From: a virus
IMG/VR virus record: IMGVR_UViG_3300028794_000017
Location: 1 to 33,874 of that record
Direction: 5' to 3' (one strand)
DNA length: 33,874 nucleotides
Part shown: piece after piece, positions 15,653 through 22,222 of the stretch
How positions within the stretch are numbered: the first letter of the stretch is position 1
Layout: each line of letters begins with the position of its first letter
Program-made: the position numbers and the translations under genes
Notes under the pieces: model-generated
What the model was told of the DNA's origin: nothing
Databases searched by the model: none
What the model saw: only the letters and a program-made list of their open reading frames with translations

Positions 15653-17164
15653 CTAGACGGGTTTTGAGCGCTTCAGCTTTCTCGGCTTCGTAAGCGGCAC
15701 GGTCGAAGTAGTCGTCGTCTCTAAGTGGTCCTCCTGGGTGGTGACCTCACGCGCCCGCTGTGCGCCACGTACAGCCTTCTTGGGTACACCACCCTTGGAC
15801 AGGGCAGGCTTGGCCACCTTGCGGGCGGGAGAGACCTTCTGAACGGGCGACGCTTCGGGGAAGCCAGCCTTCGCACGGGCCTGGTTGATGCGACCCATCT
15901 GCGCATCGGTGATCTCGCCCATCTTCACCAAGTTGAAAACCTGCTGTGCGGTCATGTTGACGAACCACGACATCGGCTTGGACTGCTTCGACACGCGGAG
16001 GTAGATGACGCCCTTGGTCTTGTCCACAACCTCAACGTCCGCAGGGGGACGGGGAATCTTCCTCACTCCCCTTCTGTGTGGTCGGGGAGTTGAAGGAGTT
16101 GCCTCGTTTACGGTGGTTGCGGAGTTAGGTTCGGTGGGAGTTGAGCCGGGGAGGGACAGAACGAAGTGACCGTCACGTCCACCGATACGGCGAGAGGAAA
16201 CACGGAGGGTCTTACGTGCTGCTTCCAAGGTTCTCTTGCTCATACCTCGTTCGGTGGCAAGCTGCTCGATCTCCTTGGTGGGACGTTCACCGGAAGACAA
16301 CTCTTCGACCAGAAGACGGATACCTTCATCGACCTTGCTGGACCGGCCTTCGTTGACGGCTGACTTCGGGGAACCGATGTCGAAAGCCAGTACGTGATCC
16401 TTCTTGATGTCCTCGTTCTCCTGTCCCCACTCGATGACACCGATGCGTTCGTTCCCTTCCGCTCCAACAGTGCGGTAGGTGAACGAAGCAGGCTTGGTTC
16501 CGATGTTGTACTTGTACGTAGTGACAACGAACGACGTCTCTTCGTCGGGCTCTTCCGGGTTACGGCCCAACAGGAACGCGATACGGGCGAAGGCGTCGAT
16601 GCCAACGGAACCAACACCACGGAACATGGCGGACAAGTCAGTCTTCTGGTTCAGGTGACGCATCATCAGCATCGTGGCACCGATGTCCTGGATGAGTGTG
16701 AAGAAGGGTTGCAACACCTTCCGAACCTTGAACGTCGAAGCCAACTCGTCGGCAGCGTTGAAGATGTTCTCGATCGGGTCAACGACGATGTACCGAACCT
16801 TCTTCTTCCGGCAGTAGTCCGCCAGCTTGTCGAAGTCCGTCTTCCCGCTGAAGTCACGGATGATAGTCAGTCGGCTGTTGTCCCCTCCCGCACACTCAAA
16901 CCGCTTGCGGATGGACTGCTCGGATTCTTCGGAGGTAATCCAAAGAACGTTCCGGCAAGCAAGCCTCTTCTTCTGTACTCCCTTCGCTCCCGGCATACGC
17001 CGTCCCGTGGTGGCCCTAGCCAACAAGTCACGGGCAACGGTGCTCTTACCGACATCAGGCATGCCCTGGACGATGACCATCTCCCCCTTGGGAAGACGAT
17101 GGCCCCATGGTCCTGTGGGCTCGACGTAGTCCACGTCCCCACCCTTCGCTTCTAGGATTTCCAC
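15653..17164 (-). CDS. RecA/RepA-like AAA ATPase with winged helix (replication helicase-like)
   Basis: 503 residues. Walker A is GMPDVGKST (34-42), Walker B is RYIVVD (124-129), and a sensor-like MRH is at 168-170. The fold matches AAA_25/RepA-type ATPases that act as helicases or helicase loaders in phage replication. Residues about 293-337 form a winged helix (PTKEIEQLATERGMSKRTLEAARK) ending in a VLSLP strand, as in many actinophage members. A Pro/Thr linker (340-370) then leads to a basic extension of about 130 residues. The linker codons contain one copy of an inverted 42-bp repeat whose partner lies upstream of the gene. It heads the minus-strand operon and is the only recognisable replication enzyme here. 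Confidence 0.88.
   Translation of the reverse strand: MEILEAKGGDVDYVEPTGPWGHRLPKGEMVIVQGMPDVGKSTVARDLLARATTGRRMPGAKGVQKKRLACRNVLWITSEESEQSIRKRFECAGGDNSRLTIIRDFSGKTDFDKLADYCRKKKVRYIVVDPIENIFNAADELASTFKVRKVLQPFFTLIQDIGATMLMMRHLNQKTDLSAMFRGVGSVGIDAFARIAFLLGRNPEEPDEETSFVVTTYKYNIGTKPASFTYRTVGAEGNERIGVIEWGQENEDIKKDHVLAFDIGSPKSAVNEGRSSKVDEGIRLLVEELSSGERPTKEIEQLATERGMSKRTLEAARKTLRVSSRRIGGRDGHFVLSLPGSTPTEPNSATTVNEATPSTPRPHRRGVRKIPRPPADVEVVDKTKGVIYLRVSKQSKPMSWFVNMTAQQVFNLVKMGEITDAQMGRINQARAKAGFPEASPVQKVSPARKVAKPALSKGGVPKKAVRGAQRAREVTTQEDHLETTTTSTVPLTKPRKLKRSKPV
16085..16126 (+). repeat. 42-bp element, copy B (inside the ATPase gene)
   Basis: It begins GGGAGTTGAAGGAGTTGCC (16085-16103) and ends GGTTGCGGAGTT (16115-16126). 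Copy A (17228-17269) has the same 19-mer and the same spacing on the opposite strand, with about 37 of 42 positions identical. It falls in the codons for the low-complexity linker (residues about 347-360). A fourth GGAGTT hexamer follows at 16137. Candidate binding site array for a replication or regulatory protein. Confidence 0.7.
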
Positions 17165-17227
17165 TGACGGCTCCCTTACAAGGTGCCTTGCTAGCTGTGA
17201 CGAAGGTCAACTTACCCCAAGTCTGCA

Positions 17228-17269
17228 AACTCCGCAACAACCGTCAAGTTGGCAACTCCTTCAACTCCC
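17228..17269 (-). repeat. 42-bp element, copy A (upstream of the ATPase gene)
   Basis: Read on the minus strand it starts GGGAGTTGAAGGAGTTGCC and ends TTGTTGCGGAGTT. It is inverted relative to copy B, about 1.1 kb away, and lies 64-105 bp upstream of the ATPase start codon. Three AACTCC hexamers (17228, 17254, 17263) and one GGAGTT (17289) cluster here, as iteron-like or operator-like sites would. Confidence 0.7.
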
Positions 17270-17311
17270 TGGCTACACACGAACTGCGGGAGTTAGAAGC
17301 TGCGGACATGA

Positions 17312-17370
17312 AGAAGCCCCGTGGTTGTCACAGCTAGGCGGCTTGGCACCTTCGCATCCACGGGGCTTCT
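17312..17370 (+). other. Long hairpin with embedded mini-ORF in the divergent region
   Basis: A perfect 13-bp stem, AGAAGCCCCGTGG (17312-17324) and CCACGGGGCTTCT (17358-17370), encloses a 33-base loop. The 256-bp gap 17165-17421 otherwise holds copy A of the 42-bp element and presumably promoters for both directions. On the plus strand an ATG at 17308 opens a 9-codon frame (MKKPRGCHS) that runs through the left arm and stops in the loop. It may be a terminator, an attenuator or a small RNA; no strong ribosome site supports the mini-ORF. Confidence 0.5.
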
Positions 17371-17421
17371 ACGCTGGAGGGTAGAGGTAGGTCTCCAAGG
17401 TCACAAGTTGGGAGGTCAGTC

Positions 17422-17607
17422 GTGGTCAGCACACGCGGTGGGAAGTTTGGCTATGTTGCACGGTCGCGTCATGATGCGTACAGGGAACTTCGGGCCAAGG
17501 GCAACAGCAAGTCCAAGTCCGCAGCCATCGCCAACGAGGGGAGAACGTTCGCGGGACGTAGCTCGATGGCACGCAAGGCAGCTCGCACCCGCAGGCACCG
17601 CCGGTAG
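17422..17607 (+). CDS. Small basic protein (Ku/DUF7218-like small protein)
   Basis: 61 residues from GTG with GGAGG 8 bases upstream. It is extremely Arg/Lys-rich, with a central motif Y.EL..KG.SKSKSAAIANEG (about 19-40) like a common small protein of actinobacteria and their phages. It is probably nucleic-acid binding, judging from charge and size. It is the first gene of the plus-strand block that diverges from the replication ATPase. The family assignment is by resemblance from memory and needs a profile search. Confidence 0.6.
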   Translation: MVSTRGGKFGYVARSRHDAYRELRAKGNSKSKSAAIANEGRTFAGRSSMARKAARTRRHRR

Positions 17608-17643
17608 TTTCAGTCTGTAGAACATCCAAACCAAGGAGACACG

Positions 17644-17796
17644 ATGCAGAAGTCCAAACAGCGGAAGAAGACGAACCACACGTTCCACCTGATCGCCTCG
17701 CTGTGCACCTGCGGGGTATGGGCCTTCACCGTCTGGCCGGTCGCGTGGGCATGGAACCGCTTCGGCCCGACGAGGGACGTCGTCCGCCACTACTGA
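17644..17796 (+). CDS. Small membrane protein (50 residues)
   Basis: The strong AAGGAGA is 6 bases before the ATG, and the frame ends at TGA 17794-17796. A basic N-terminus (KSKQRKK) precedes HLIASLCTCGVWAFTVWPVAWAWN (about 15-38), a Trp/Cys-rich hydrophobic segment, then a basic tail. The pattern resembles a small protein widespread in actinobacteria and actinophages with a TCGLW-type core. It is followed at once by a terminator, so it ends this transcript. The function is unknown; it may affect the host membrane early in infection. Confidence 0.65.
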   Translation: MQKSKQRKKTNHTFHLIASLCTCGVWAFTVWPVAWAWNRFGPTRDVVRHY

Positions 17797-17811
17797 ACCG
17801 ACGAACGATGC

Positions 17812-17841
17812 AAGGGGTGTCCACGAACACGGACACCCCTT
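17812..17841 (+). terminator. Terminator after the 50-residue membrane protein gene
   Basis: A perfect 11-bp inverted repeat, AAGGGGTGTCC (17812-17822) and GGACACCCCTT (17831-17841), with an 8-base loop, lies 15 bp after the stop codon. There is no extended U-run. Confidence 0.8.
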
Positions 17842-18149
17842 CGTCATGTCTGGACTTCCTACATTCCATGTATCCATGTGTTCTCGTTACGTACGTGATG
17901 AACGTGTTGCTTCGTTGTTCTCATGACTTCGTCGACTTCTTCGACTTACATACTGTTGGACTGTTTGACTTACCTGGCGTTTTAGCGTCCGTAGATGCAT
18001 GCGATTTGGCAACGGTAGGGACGCACGTACGTCACGAGACCGTTCGTGGGAACATCTCGTCACGGGCTCTCGTGAGCCGATGATGTAGCGTGTGCATACG
18101 CCGGGGCAAGAATGACTTCGGCACCCCTAAGAAACAGGGAGCTAGGCAC
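17842..18149. promoter_or_regulatory. 308-bp AT-richer intergenic region with short repeats
   Basis: I find no convincing gene here. It contains a 9-bp tandem array of GACTT units (starting 17925, 17934, 17943) with another at 17967. ACGTACGT occurs twice (17889 and 18025). An inverted repeat TCACGAGA/TCTCGTGA (18032-18039 and 18068-18075) has an additional TCTCGT at 18055. A TTGACT at 17965 could be a -35, but no good -10 sits at the right distance. The region probably holds the promoter and operator sites of the 415-residue protein gene. Confidence 0.45.
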
Positions 18150-19397
18150 ATGCGATTCATCCAGGCAGTTGCAAGCGCGGATCAGGTGGACCAGGACGAC
18201 GCTTCCGTCTTCCACCTGAACTTGGACCATGTACTCCGATTCAGCATCGACCACTTCGACATCAGGGCCGATGTCGCGGACGAGGACCAGCGGTACGTCA
18301 TCGAGATGCAGACGGCGGAAGAAGCTCCCACCGAAGCGATGACGATGGACGAGCTGAAGATCGAGATGAACCGCTACAAGTATTTCGCCCCGATCACCTT
18401 CGACAACCCGTCAGTAGCGCTCGCCTGGCTGCTGAAGTCGAAGGACGCGCACGGTCCGGTCACGTGGTTCGGTGAGCACTACGAAGCGTTGCCATCCCAC
18501 CGTCACTACTCCATCGAGGTACCGCTGTGGAAGGCGGGCGACTACCTCTTCACGGTGCAACTGAAGTACGGCGTCGTGGACAGTGACAACAACTGGCACG
18601 AGCGTGGCGCGGACGAGCAGGAGCACGAGCCGCTGACGGACGTGAAGTTCCACACCCGCAGCATCTTCATCCGTGGCAACGCTGATGAACTTGGTGAAGT
18701 CCAGAAGCGGGCAATGCGTGAACTGAAGGTGCTGGCGCAGCAGTGGGCGGATGAGGTTCAGGAACCGGTCAACGGCGGGTTGGTGTCCTTCACGTACACG
18801 GAGGACGAGAAGCAGCTTGGCGGTATGAGGTTCGGCGACATGCCGATGGTGCAAGTCAAGCCGTATCTGAAGTCGCGGCTTGAAATCAGCAACGGCACCA
18901 CACAGGACAGCACCGTGTATCGCGGTGCTGCGAGCGTGATGGACGTCCGCGTCACCGGCGATTCCGTTCCGCACATCAGAGAGGATCACCCGTTGAAGTT
19001 GGAAGTTGCATGGAAAGACGGTCAACTGGTCGACGCGATGTCGGTCGTCAACGATCCGGCGCTGAAGGATGTGCTGCTGCAACTCACACCCGAACAACTG
19101 GCAGACACCATCGTCGGAATGTTGAAGGCAGAGCAGGATGCGCAGGGGCCAAGCAACGACCTGGAGCGCGCGATGCAGGTGCCGGTGAGCGAAGACGAGA
19201 TCGGCCAGGACGAGTACGACCACGTTCAGAAGATCCTTGGCCGCAACGGGGTCACCAAGAACATCGTGCTGTCGAAGGCCGACGCGTTGACGTTCCTGAA
19301 AGTCATGCAGCGCGATGGACTGCCGGATGCCCTGGAGTTCGCACAGGACACCGTCAAGCCGGACGAGGATGAAGACGGCGTGACCGCGAAGGTCTAA
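18150..19397 (+). CDS. Hypothetical protein of 415 residues
   Basis: The ATG at 18150 has GGGAGC upstream; the frame is open 20 codons further up without a ribosome site. The protein is strongly acidic throughout, with alternating strand-like and helical stretches. It has no membrane segment, Walker motif or metal cluster. Residues about 125-210 contain several His/Trp (WFGEHYEALPSHRHYS). It is flanked by regulatory-looking DNA and a terminator, so it is a separate, possibly early transcript. The long acidic composition would suit a DNA-mimic or a protein binding basic partners, but I do not recognise a family. Confidence 0.7.
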   Translation: MRFIQAVASADQVDQDDASVFHLNLDHVLRFSIDHFDIRADVADEDQRYVIEMQTAEEAPTEAMTMDELKIEMNRYKYFAPITFDNPSVALAWLLKSKDAHGPVTWFGEHYEALPSHRHYSIEVPLWKAGDYLFTVQLKYGVVDSDNNWHERGADEQEHEPLTDVKFHTRSIFIRGNADELGEVQKRAMRELKVLAQQWADEVQEPVNGGLVSFTYTEDEKQLGGMRFGDMPMVQVKPYLKSRLEISNGTTQDSTVYRGAASVMDVRVTGDSVPHIREDHPLKLEVAWKDGQLVDAMSVVNDPALKDVLLQLTPEQLADTIVGMLKAEQDAQGPSNDLERAMQVPVSEDEIGQDEYDHVQKILGRNGVTKNIVLSKADALTFLKVMQRDGLPDALEFAQDTVKPDEDEDGVTAKV

Positions 19398-19411
19398 CGC
19401 CAACAGGTACT

Positions 19412-19445
19412 GGGTGGCTCGGTTACTGGGGAGTCCGAGCCACCC
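19412..19445 (+). terminator. Terminator after the 415-residue protein gene
   Basis: A perfect 11-bp inverted repeat, GGGTGGCTCGG (19412-19422) and CCGAGCCACCC (19435-19445), with a 12-base loop, 14 bp after the stop codon. Confidence 0.8.
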
Positions 19446-19510
19446 CACCCATTGAGATGTTCCATACGGCCGTTGGCGCGGCCGGTGATGCAAGGGATGA
19501 GGTTACCAAG

Positions 19511-19981
19511 GTGACTACGACGACGAGCTTTAACAGCGGGTTGGTAACCGCTGCCATCCAGCAGGCCGCTGCGAGTGGCATGACGATCCAGATCAGCGAG
19601 ACGCAGGACGGCAAAACCGCCCTGACCCTTACCCCTGTCGGAGTGGAGGCTTCTAAGCCGTCTACGGGCCGTACAGCGGTCCGCAAGGTGACACGGCGGG
19701 GACTGGTCAAGGACAAGAACCGGGTAACGCGGGATCGGCGGCCGAACGAACTCACCGGACGGCAGTTGGAGATCAACGACTACATCAAGGCGAACCCCGG
19801 CGAGGATATCGACCAGATCACTGAAGGCAGCGGTGTCCCACGCGGAACCGTGCAGACGTACCTGCCGGTGTTGCTGCGGGCGATGCTCGTGCGGATGGAT
19901 GAGAACTTCCGCTACCACCCGGTCATCAAGCCGGTGAAGCAGCGAGGCATGGCCAAGCGAGTGAAGAAGCGGAGTATGTAG
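19511..19981 (+). CDS. Winged-helix DNA-binding protein
   Basis: 156 residues from the GTG at 19511, chosen because AAGGGATGAGG lies 8 bases upstream; the ATG at 19457 of the longer frame has no ribosome site. The N-terminal half is Thr/Ser-rich and then very basic (about 50-80). Residues about 80-135 form a winged helix: ELTGRQLEINDYIKANPGE is the first helix, then DIDQITEGSGVPRGTVQTYL is the recognition unit, followed by a wing. The C-terminus is basic (KQRGMAKRVKKRS). It is probably a transcription or replication regulator acting on phage DNA; the target is unknown. Confidence 0.75.
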   Translation: MTTTTSFNSGLVTAAIQQAAASGMTIQISETQDGKTALTLTPVGVEASKPSTGRTAVRKVTRRGLVKDKNRVTRDRRPNELTGRQLEINDYIKANPGEDIDQITEGSGVPRGTVQTYLPVLLRAMLVRMDENFRYHPVIKPVKQRGMAKRVKKRSM

Positions 19982-19995
19982 AAACTGAAGACGCG

Positions 19996-20035
19996 AAGAA
20001 GCCCGGTCATCCCAAACGAGGGAGCCGGGCTTCTT
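19996..20035. terminator. Terminator between convergent transcripts
   Basis: AAGAAGCCCGG (19996-20006) and CCGGGCTTCTT (20025-20035) form a perfect 11-bp stem with an 18-base loop. It lies between the plus-strand winged-helix gene and the minus-strand acidic protein gene and can stop both. Confidence 0.85.
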
Positions 20036-20061
20036 GCTTTCAGAAGTTGAAAGACGGCGGG

Positions 20062-20277
20062 TCAGTCTTCCTTGTCGAGTTCGGCGCGAACCTTGTCATC
20101 GATGGACTTGTCACGGGGCGGAACCGGAACGCCACCCTCGTTGGTCGGCTGGTCGTCCAGGCCGGTGTGCATGCCGTCAGCCTCTTCGCGCAGACCCTCG
20201 TTGTGGCGTTTCTCGGCTTCGGTGGTGTGCTCGGGGTTCAGGTCGATGTCGGGGTTCTGCGGGTCGTTGCTACCCAT
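20062..20277 (-). CDS. Small acidic hypothetical protein
   Basis: 71 residues with AAGGAG 5 bases before the ATG. It is very hydrophilic and acidic, with many Asp/Glu/Asn/Pro, and probably largely disordered apart from a short helix (EAEKRHNEGLREEAD, 21-35). It is the last gene of a short minus-strand unit with two membrane proteins. No family was recognised. Confidence 0.65.
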   Translation of the reverse strand: MGSNDPQNPDIDLNPEHTTEAEKRHNEGLREEADGMHTGLDDQPTNEGGVPVPPRDKSIDDKVRAELDKED

Positions 20278-20340
20278 GCCTGCTCCTTAGTCGTACGAAC
20301 GGTTGGACATGCACGTTACCCAATCGCGGGACAACCAAAC

Positions 20341-20772
20341 CTATCGACAGTCGGCGGGTAGTTGCGGGTACGGGTTCTGTTCGCGCTTCAGCTTGAAAGC
20401 GTTGGCGGCGTCGAGGAAACCTTGCATCGCAACCTGTGTGTCCCCACGGGACTTGGACGTCATGATGGCCGCGACCATCTCGGTCATCTTCTGCTGCTGT
20501 TCGCTACTGGCGTCGTTACGTGCGTTGAGTGCGTCGATCAGCGCGGTGTTGACGCGGTACTGGCAGTTCGTCTGCGCGCGTTGTTCGGATTGAAAGTAGA
20601 AGAGTTCGGCACCGAAGCTGATGGCGAGCACCAGCAGGCACACGCCCACCACGCGGGAGAACGGCACAGGATCGCCGTTGGAGCCCGGACGACGGCGGGA
20701 CCAGAGGAACCCGACAACAACCCCCACGACGACGCAGACGGTGCCTACGGCGATCAGGATGTACCAACCCAT
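20341..20772 (-). CDS. Two-helix membrane protein with coiled-coil tail
   Basis: 143 residues from the third Met of the open frame, because GGGAGA lies 7 bases upstream of it. Two membrane helices are clear: residues about 3-23 (VGTVCVVVGVVVGFLW core) and about 40-58 (VVGVCLLVLAISFGAELF). A soluble tail with helical Gln/Glu/Ala-rich stretches and two Cys follows. Its neighbour upstream is a 61-residue protein that also looks like a holin. It could be part of a lysis module (antiholin or spanin-like) or a superinfection exclusion protein. The family is not recognised. Confidence 0.65.
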   Translation of the reverse strand: MGWYILIAVGTVCVVVGVVVGFLWSRRRPGSNGDPVPFSRVVGVCLLVLAISFGAELFYFQSEQRAQTNCQYRVNTALIDALNARNDASSEQQQKMTEMVAAIMTSKSRGDTQVAMQGFLDAANAFKLKREQNPYPQLPADCR

Positions 20773-20837
20773 CGTGTGTTCTCCCATCACTGTTGGATCG
20801 GCGGGAAAGTCATATCCATCATTGTCCCCGAACCAAG

Positions 20838-21023
20838 TTACTTCTTGGTGCTGTTCTCGTCGTCCTTCTTGTACGAAGCGGTGAGCGCACCGACGATCGC
20901 CATGAACGCGACGTTCAACTCAGGGGCAGGCTTGTAGTCGGTCACGGCGATAGGGGCGAGCATGTTGATGCCCCACACGATCGTGACCACGGCGATGAGG
21001 ATGGTCCGGACCCGGTTGCTCAC
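20838..21023 (-). CDS. Small membrane protein, holin-like
   Basis: 61 residues from the GTG that has GGAGGG upstream; the open frame continues further but without a ribosome site. A short basic N-terminus (SNRVR) is followed by a helix at about 7-26 (ILIAVVTIVWGINMLAPIAV), a short loop, a second helix at about 36-48 (LNVAFMAIVGALTA), and a charged tail (KKDDENSTKK). Size, two helices and charged tail fit class II-type holins, which make membrane lesions that release endolysin. No endolysin gene is adjacent or recognisable in the genome, so this is only a suggestion. It diverges from the JAMM protease gene across a possible operator. Confidence 0.55.
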   Translation of the reverse strand: MSNRVRTILIAVVTIVWGINMLAPIAVTDYKPAPELNVAFMAIVGALTASYKKDDENSTKK

Positions 21024-21096
21024 GTGCCCTCCAATACCGAGAGCCAAACTTGGTGTAATCGTTGCACGTGGGTACGACATTCTGATCTTCAACGCA

Positions 21097-21112
21097 GGGC
21101 GTACGTACACTT
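21097..21112. promoter_or_regulatory. Putative operator/promoter, site 2
   Basis: GGGCGTACGTACACTT shares 14 bases exactly with site 1 (13515-13528). It lies 21 bp before the ATG of the JAMM protease gene and 74 bp upstream of the divergent holin-like gene. TACACT (21106-21111) would be an acceptable plus-strand -10 overlapping the motif; no good -35 is visible, so control by a bound protein is plausible. Confidence 0.5.
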
Positions 21113-21133
21113 GGCGCAACGAAGGAGGACGGC

Positions 21134-21574
21134 ATGTTGGTTCTGGCACGGCGTGTGGTCGACGAGGTCATCAGGCACGCGAGGGAAGAACACCCCTTGG
21201 AGGCGTGCGGCATCATCGCGGGCAAAATCCAGCCGGTACGTGTTGTGCGGATGGAGAACGACGAAGAGTCCGACACGCGGTTCACCTTCAACGGGCCGGA
21301 GCAGCTACGGGTGTGGAAGGACGTGGAGATTCGCGGGGAAAGAATCCACGTCGTCTATCACTCGCACACAGGGCGGGACGCATACCCCAGTGACATGGAC
21401 CGGCGTTACCTGTGGATGGCGGGAATGGAAGTCATCCACCTGATCGCGGGAACAAACGATCCCCTGACAACAGAGTTCCGCGCATACAGGTTCCTCCCCG
21501 ACATGGATACACAAGGACGATGCACGGTGGAAGAGGTTGAACTTCGCATCGATCAGGAAGCACTAGCGGCGTAG
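21134..21574 (+). CDS. JAMM/MPN-type zinc metalloprotease
   Basis: 146 residues with a strong GGAGG ribosome site. All JAMM residues are present: Glu23 in HPLEACG, then His76-x-His78, Ser86 and Asp89 in YHSHTGRDAYPSDMD, the exact HxHx7SxxD pattern. Such enzymes cleave isopeptide or peptide bonds; in lambda-type tail protein K a JAMM domain is fused to NlpC/P60, whereas here it stands alone. It begins the large virion operon just before terminase, under its own putative operator. Possible roles are processing of a virion protein, cleavage of host or defence conjugates, or murein peptide cleavage. The substrate cannot be told from sequence. Confidence 0.85.
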   Translation: MLVLARRVVDEVIRHAREEHPLEACGIIAGKIQPVRVVRMENDEESDTRFTFNGPEQLRVWKDVEIRGERIHVVYHSHTGRDAYPSDMDRRYLWMAGMEVIHLIAGTNDPLTTEFRAYRFLPDMDTQGRCTVEEVELRIDQEALAA

Positions 21575-21667
21575 ATCAAACAGTGTAAACTCCGCAACGT
21601 ATGCAAACTGACACATCAAGGCTTGACTCATTACCGCTGACGCAAGACCACACCAAGGAGACATGGC

Positions 21668-22222
21668 ATGGCAGTTGTGAAGAAGGCGGCGGTGAAGAAG
21701 CCTGTTCCGGGTACACGTACGTTTAAGCGTAAGGCGGGTACTGCGGGTAAGGGACACCAACTGACGAAGAGTCCCATCGTCGCGGAACAGGCCATCGACT
21801 GCTACGACCTGAAGTTGAAGGGTCTTTCAAACCGTGCAATCGGAGCGCAGTTGGGCATCAGTGAAGGCACGGTGCGCAGGCGTGTGGCGAAGCGGCTGGA
21901 GGAACGTGTCGCACCGAAGGTCGAGGAATACCGCACCATCATGTTCGACAGGTGCGAGCGGCTTCTGAACAAGTTGGATGACGCCATCGAGTGCGGCGAC
22001 GAGAAGGCCGTTGGCGCATACGTGCGGGTGATGGAACGACAGGCGAAGTTGCTGGGCCTGGATGCAGCGCTTCAGGTGGAAGCCACTGTTGCGGATGTTG
22101 AAGCCGATCCGGAAGTCGTGGACCGCATCACGCAGGCGCGGAACAAGTCCACTGCAACACGTGCCGCGATGATTGCTGCCGCTGAAGTCAACGCTGCTGC
22201 GTCTGGACAAGATGAAGAGTGA
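21668..22222 (+). CDS. Terminase small subunit
   Basis: 184 residues with AAGGAGA upstream (an ATG five bases earlier is in another frame). The basic, Lys-rich N-terminus is followed by a helix-turn-helix at about 52-73 (LSNRAIGAQLGISEGTVRRRVA), then a helical oligomerisation region (about 75-135) and an Ala-rich tail. This is the usual build of small terminases, which recognise the packaging site and load the large subunit. Its stop overlaps the large subunit start (GTGA). The 93-bp gap upstream contains a GTTGCGGAGTT motif on the minus strand like that in the 42-bp elements. Confidence 0.85.
   Translation: MAVVKKAAVKKPVPGTRTFKRKAGTAGKGHQLTKSPIVAEQAIDCYDLKLKGLSNRAIGAQLGISEGTVRRRVAKRLEERVAPKVEEYRTIMFDRCERLLNKLDDAIECGDEKAVGAYVRVMERQAKLLGLDAALQVEATVADVEADPEVVDRITQARNKSTATRAAMIAAAEVNAAASGQDEE

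Noticed and set aside
17965-17996. TTGACT as a -35 element
   Set aside because: No acceptable -10 at 16-18 bp spacing; kept only as a remark in the intergenic entry.
17703-18083. 126-residue plus-strand frame
   Set aside because: Overlaps the 50-residue protein gene and its terminator, no ribosome site, irregular composition.
18411-19493. 360-residue minus-strand frame
   Set aside because: Antisense to the 415-residue gene and running through its terminator; shadow composition.
19457-19510. Upstream ATG for the winged-helix protein
   Set aside because: No Shine-Dalgarno and very close to the preceding terminator; the GTG at 19511 has a good site.
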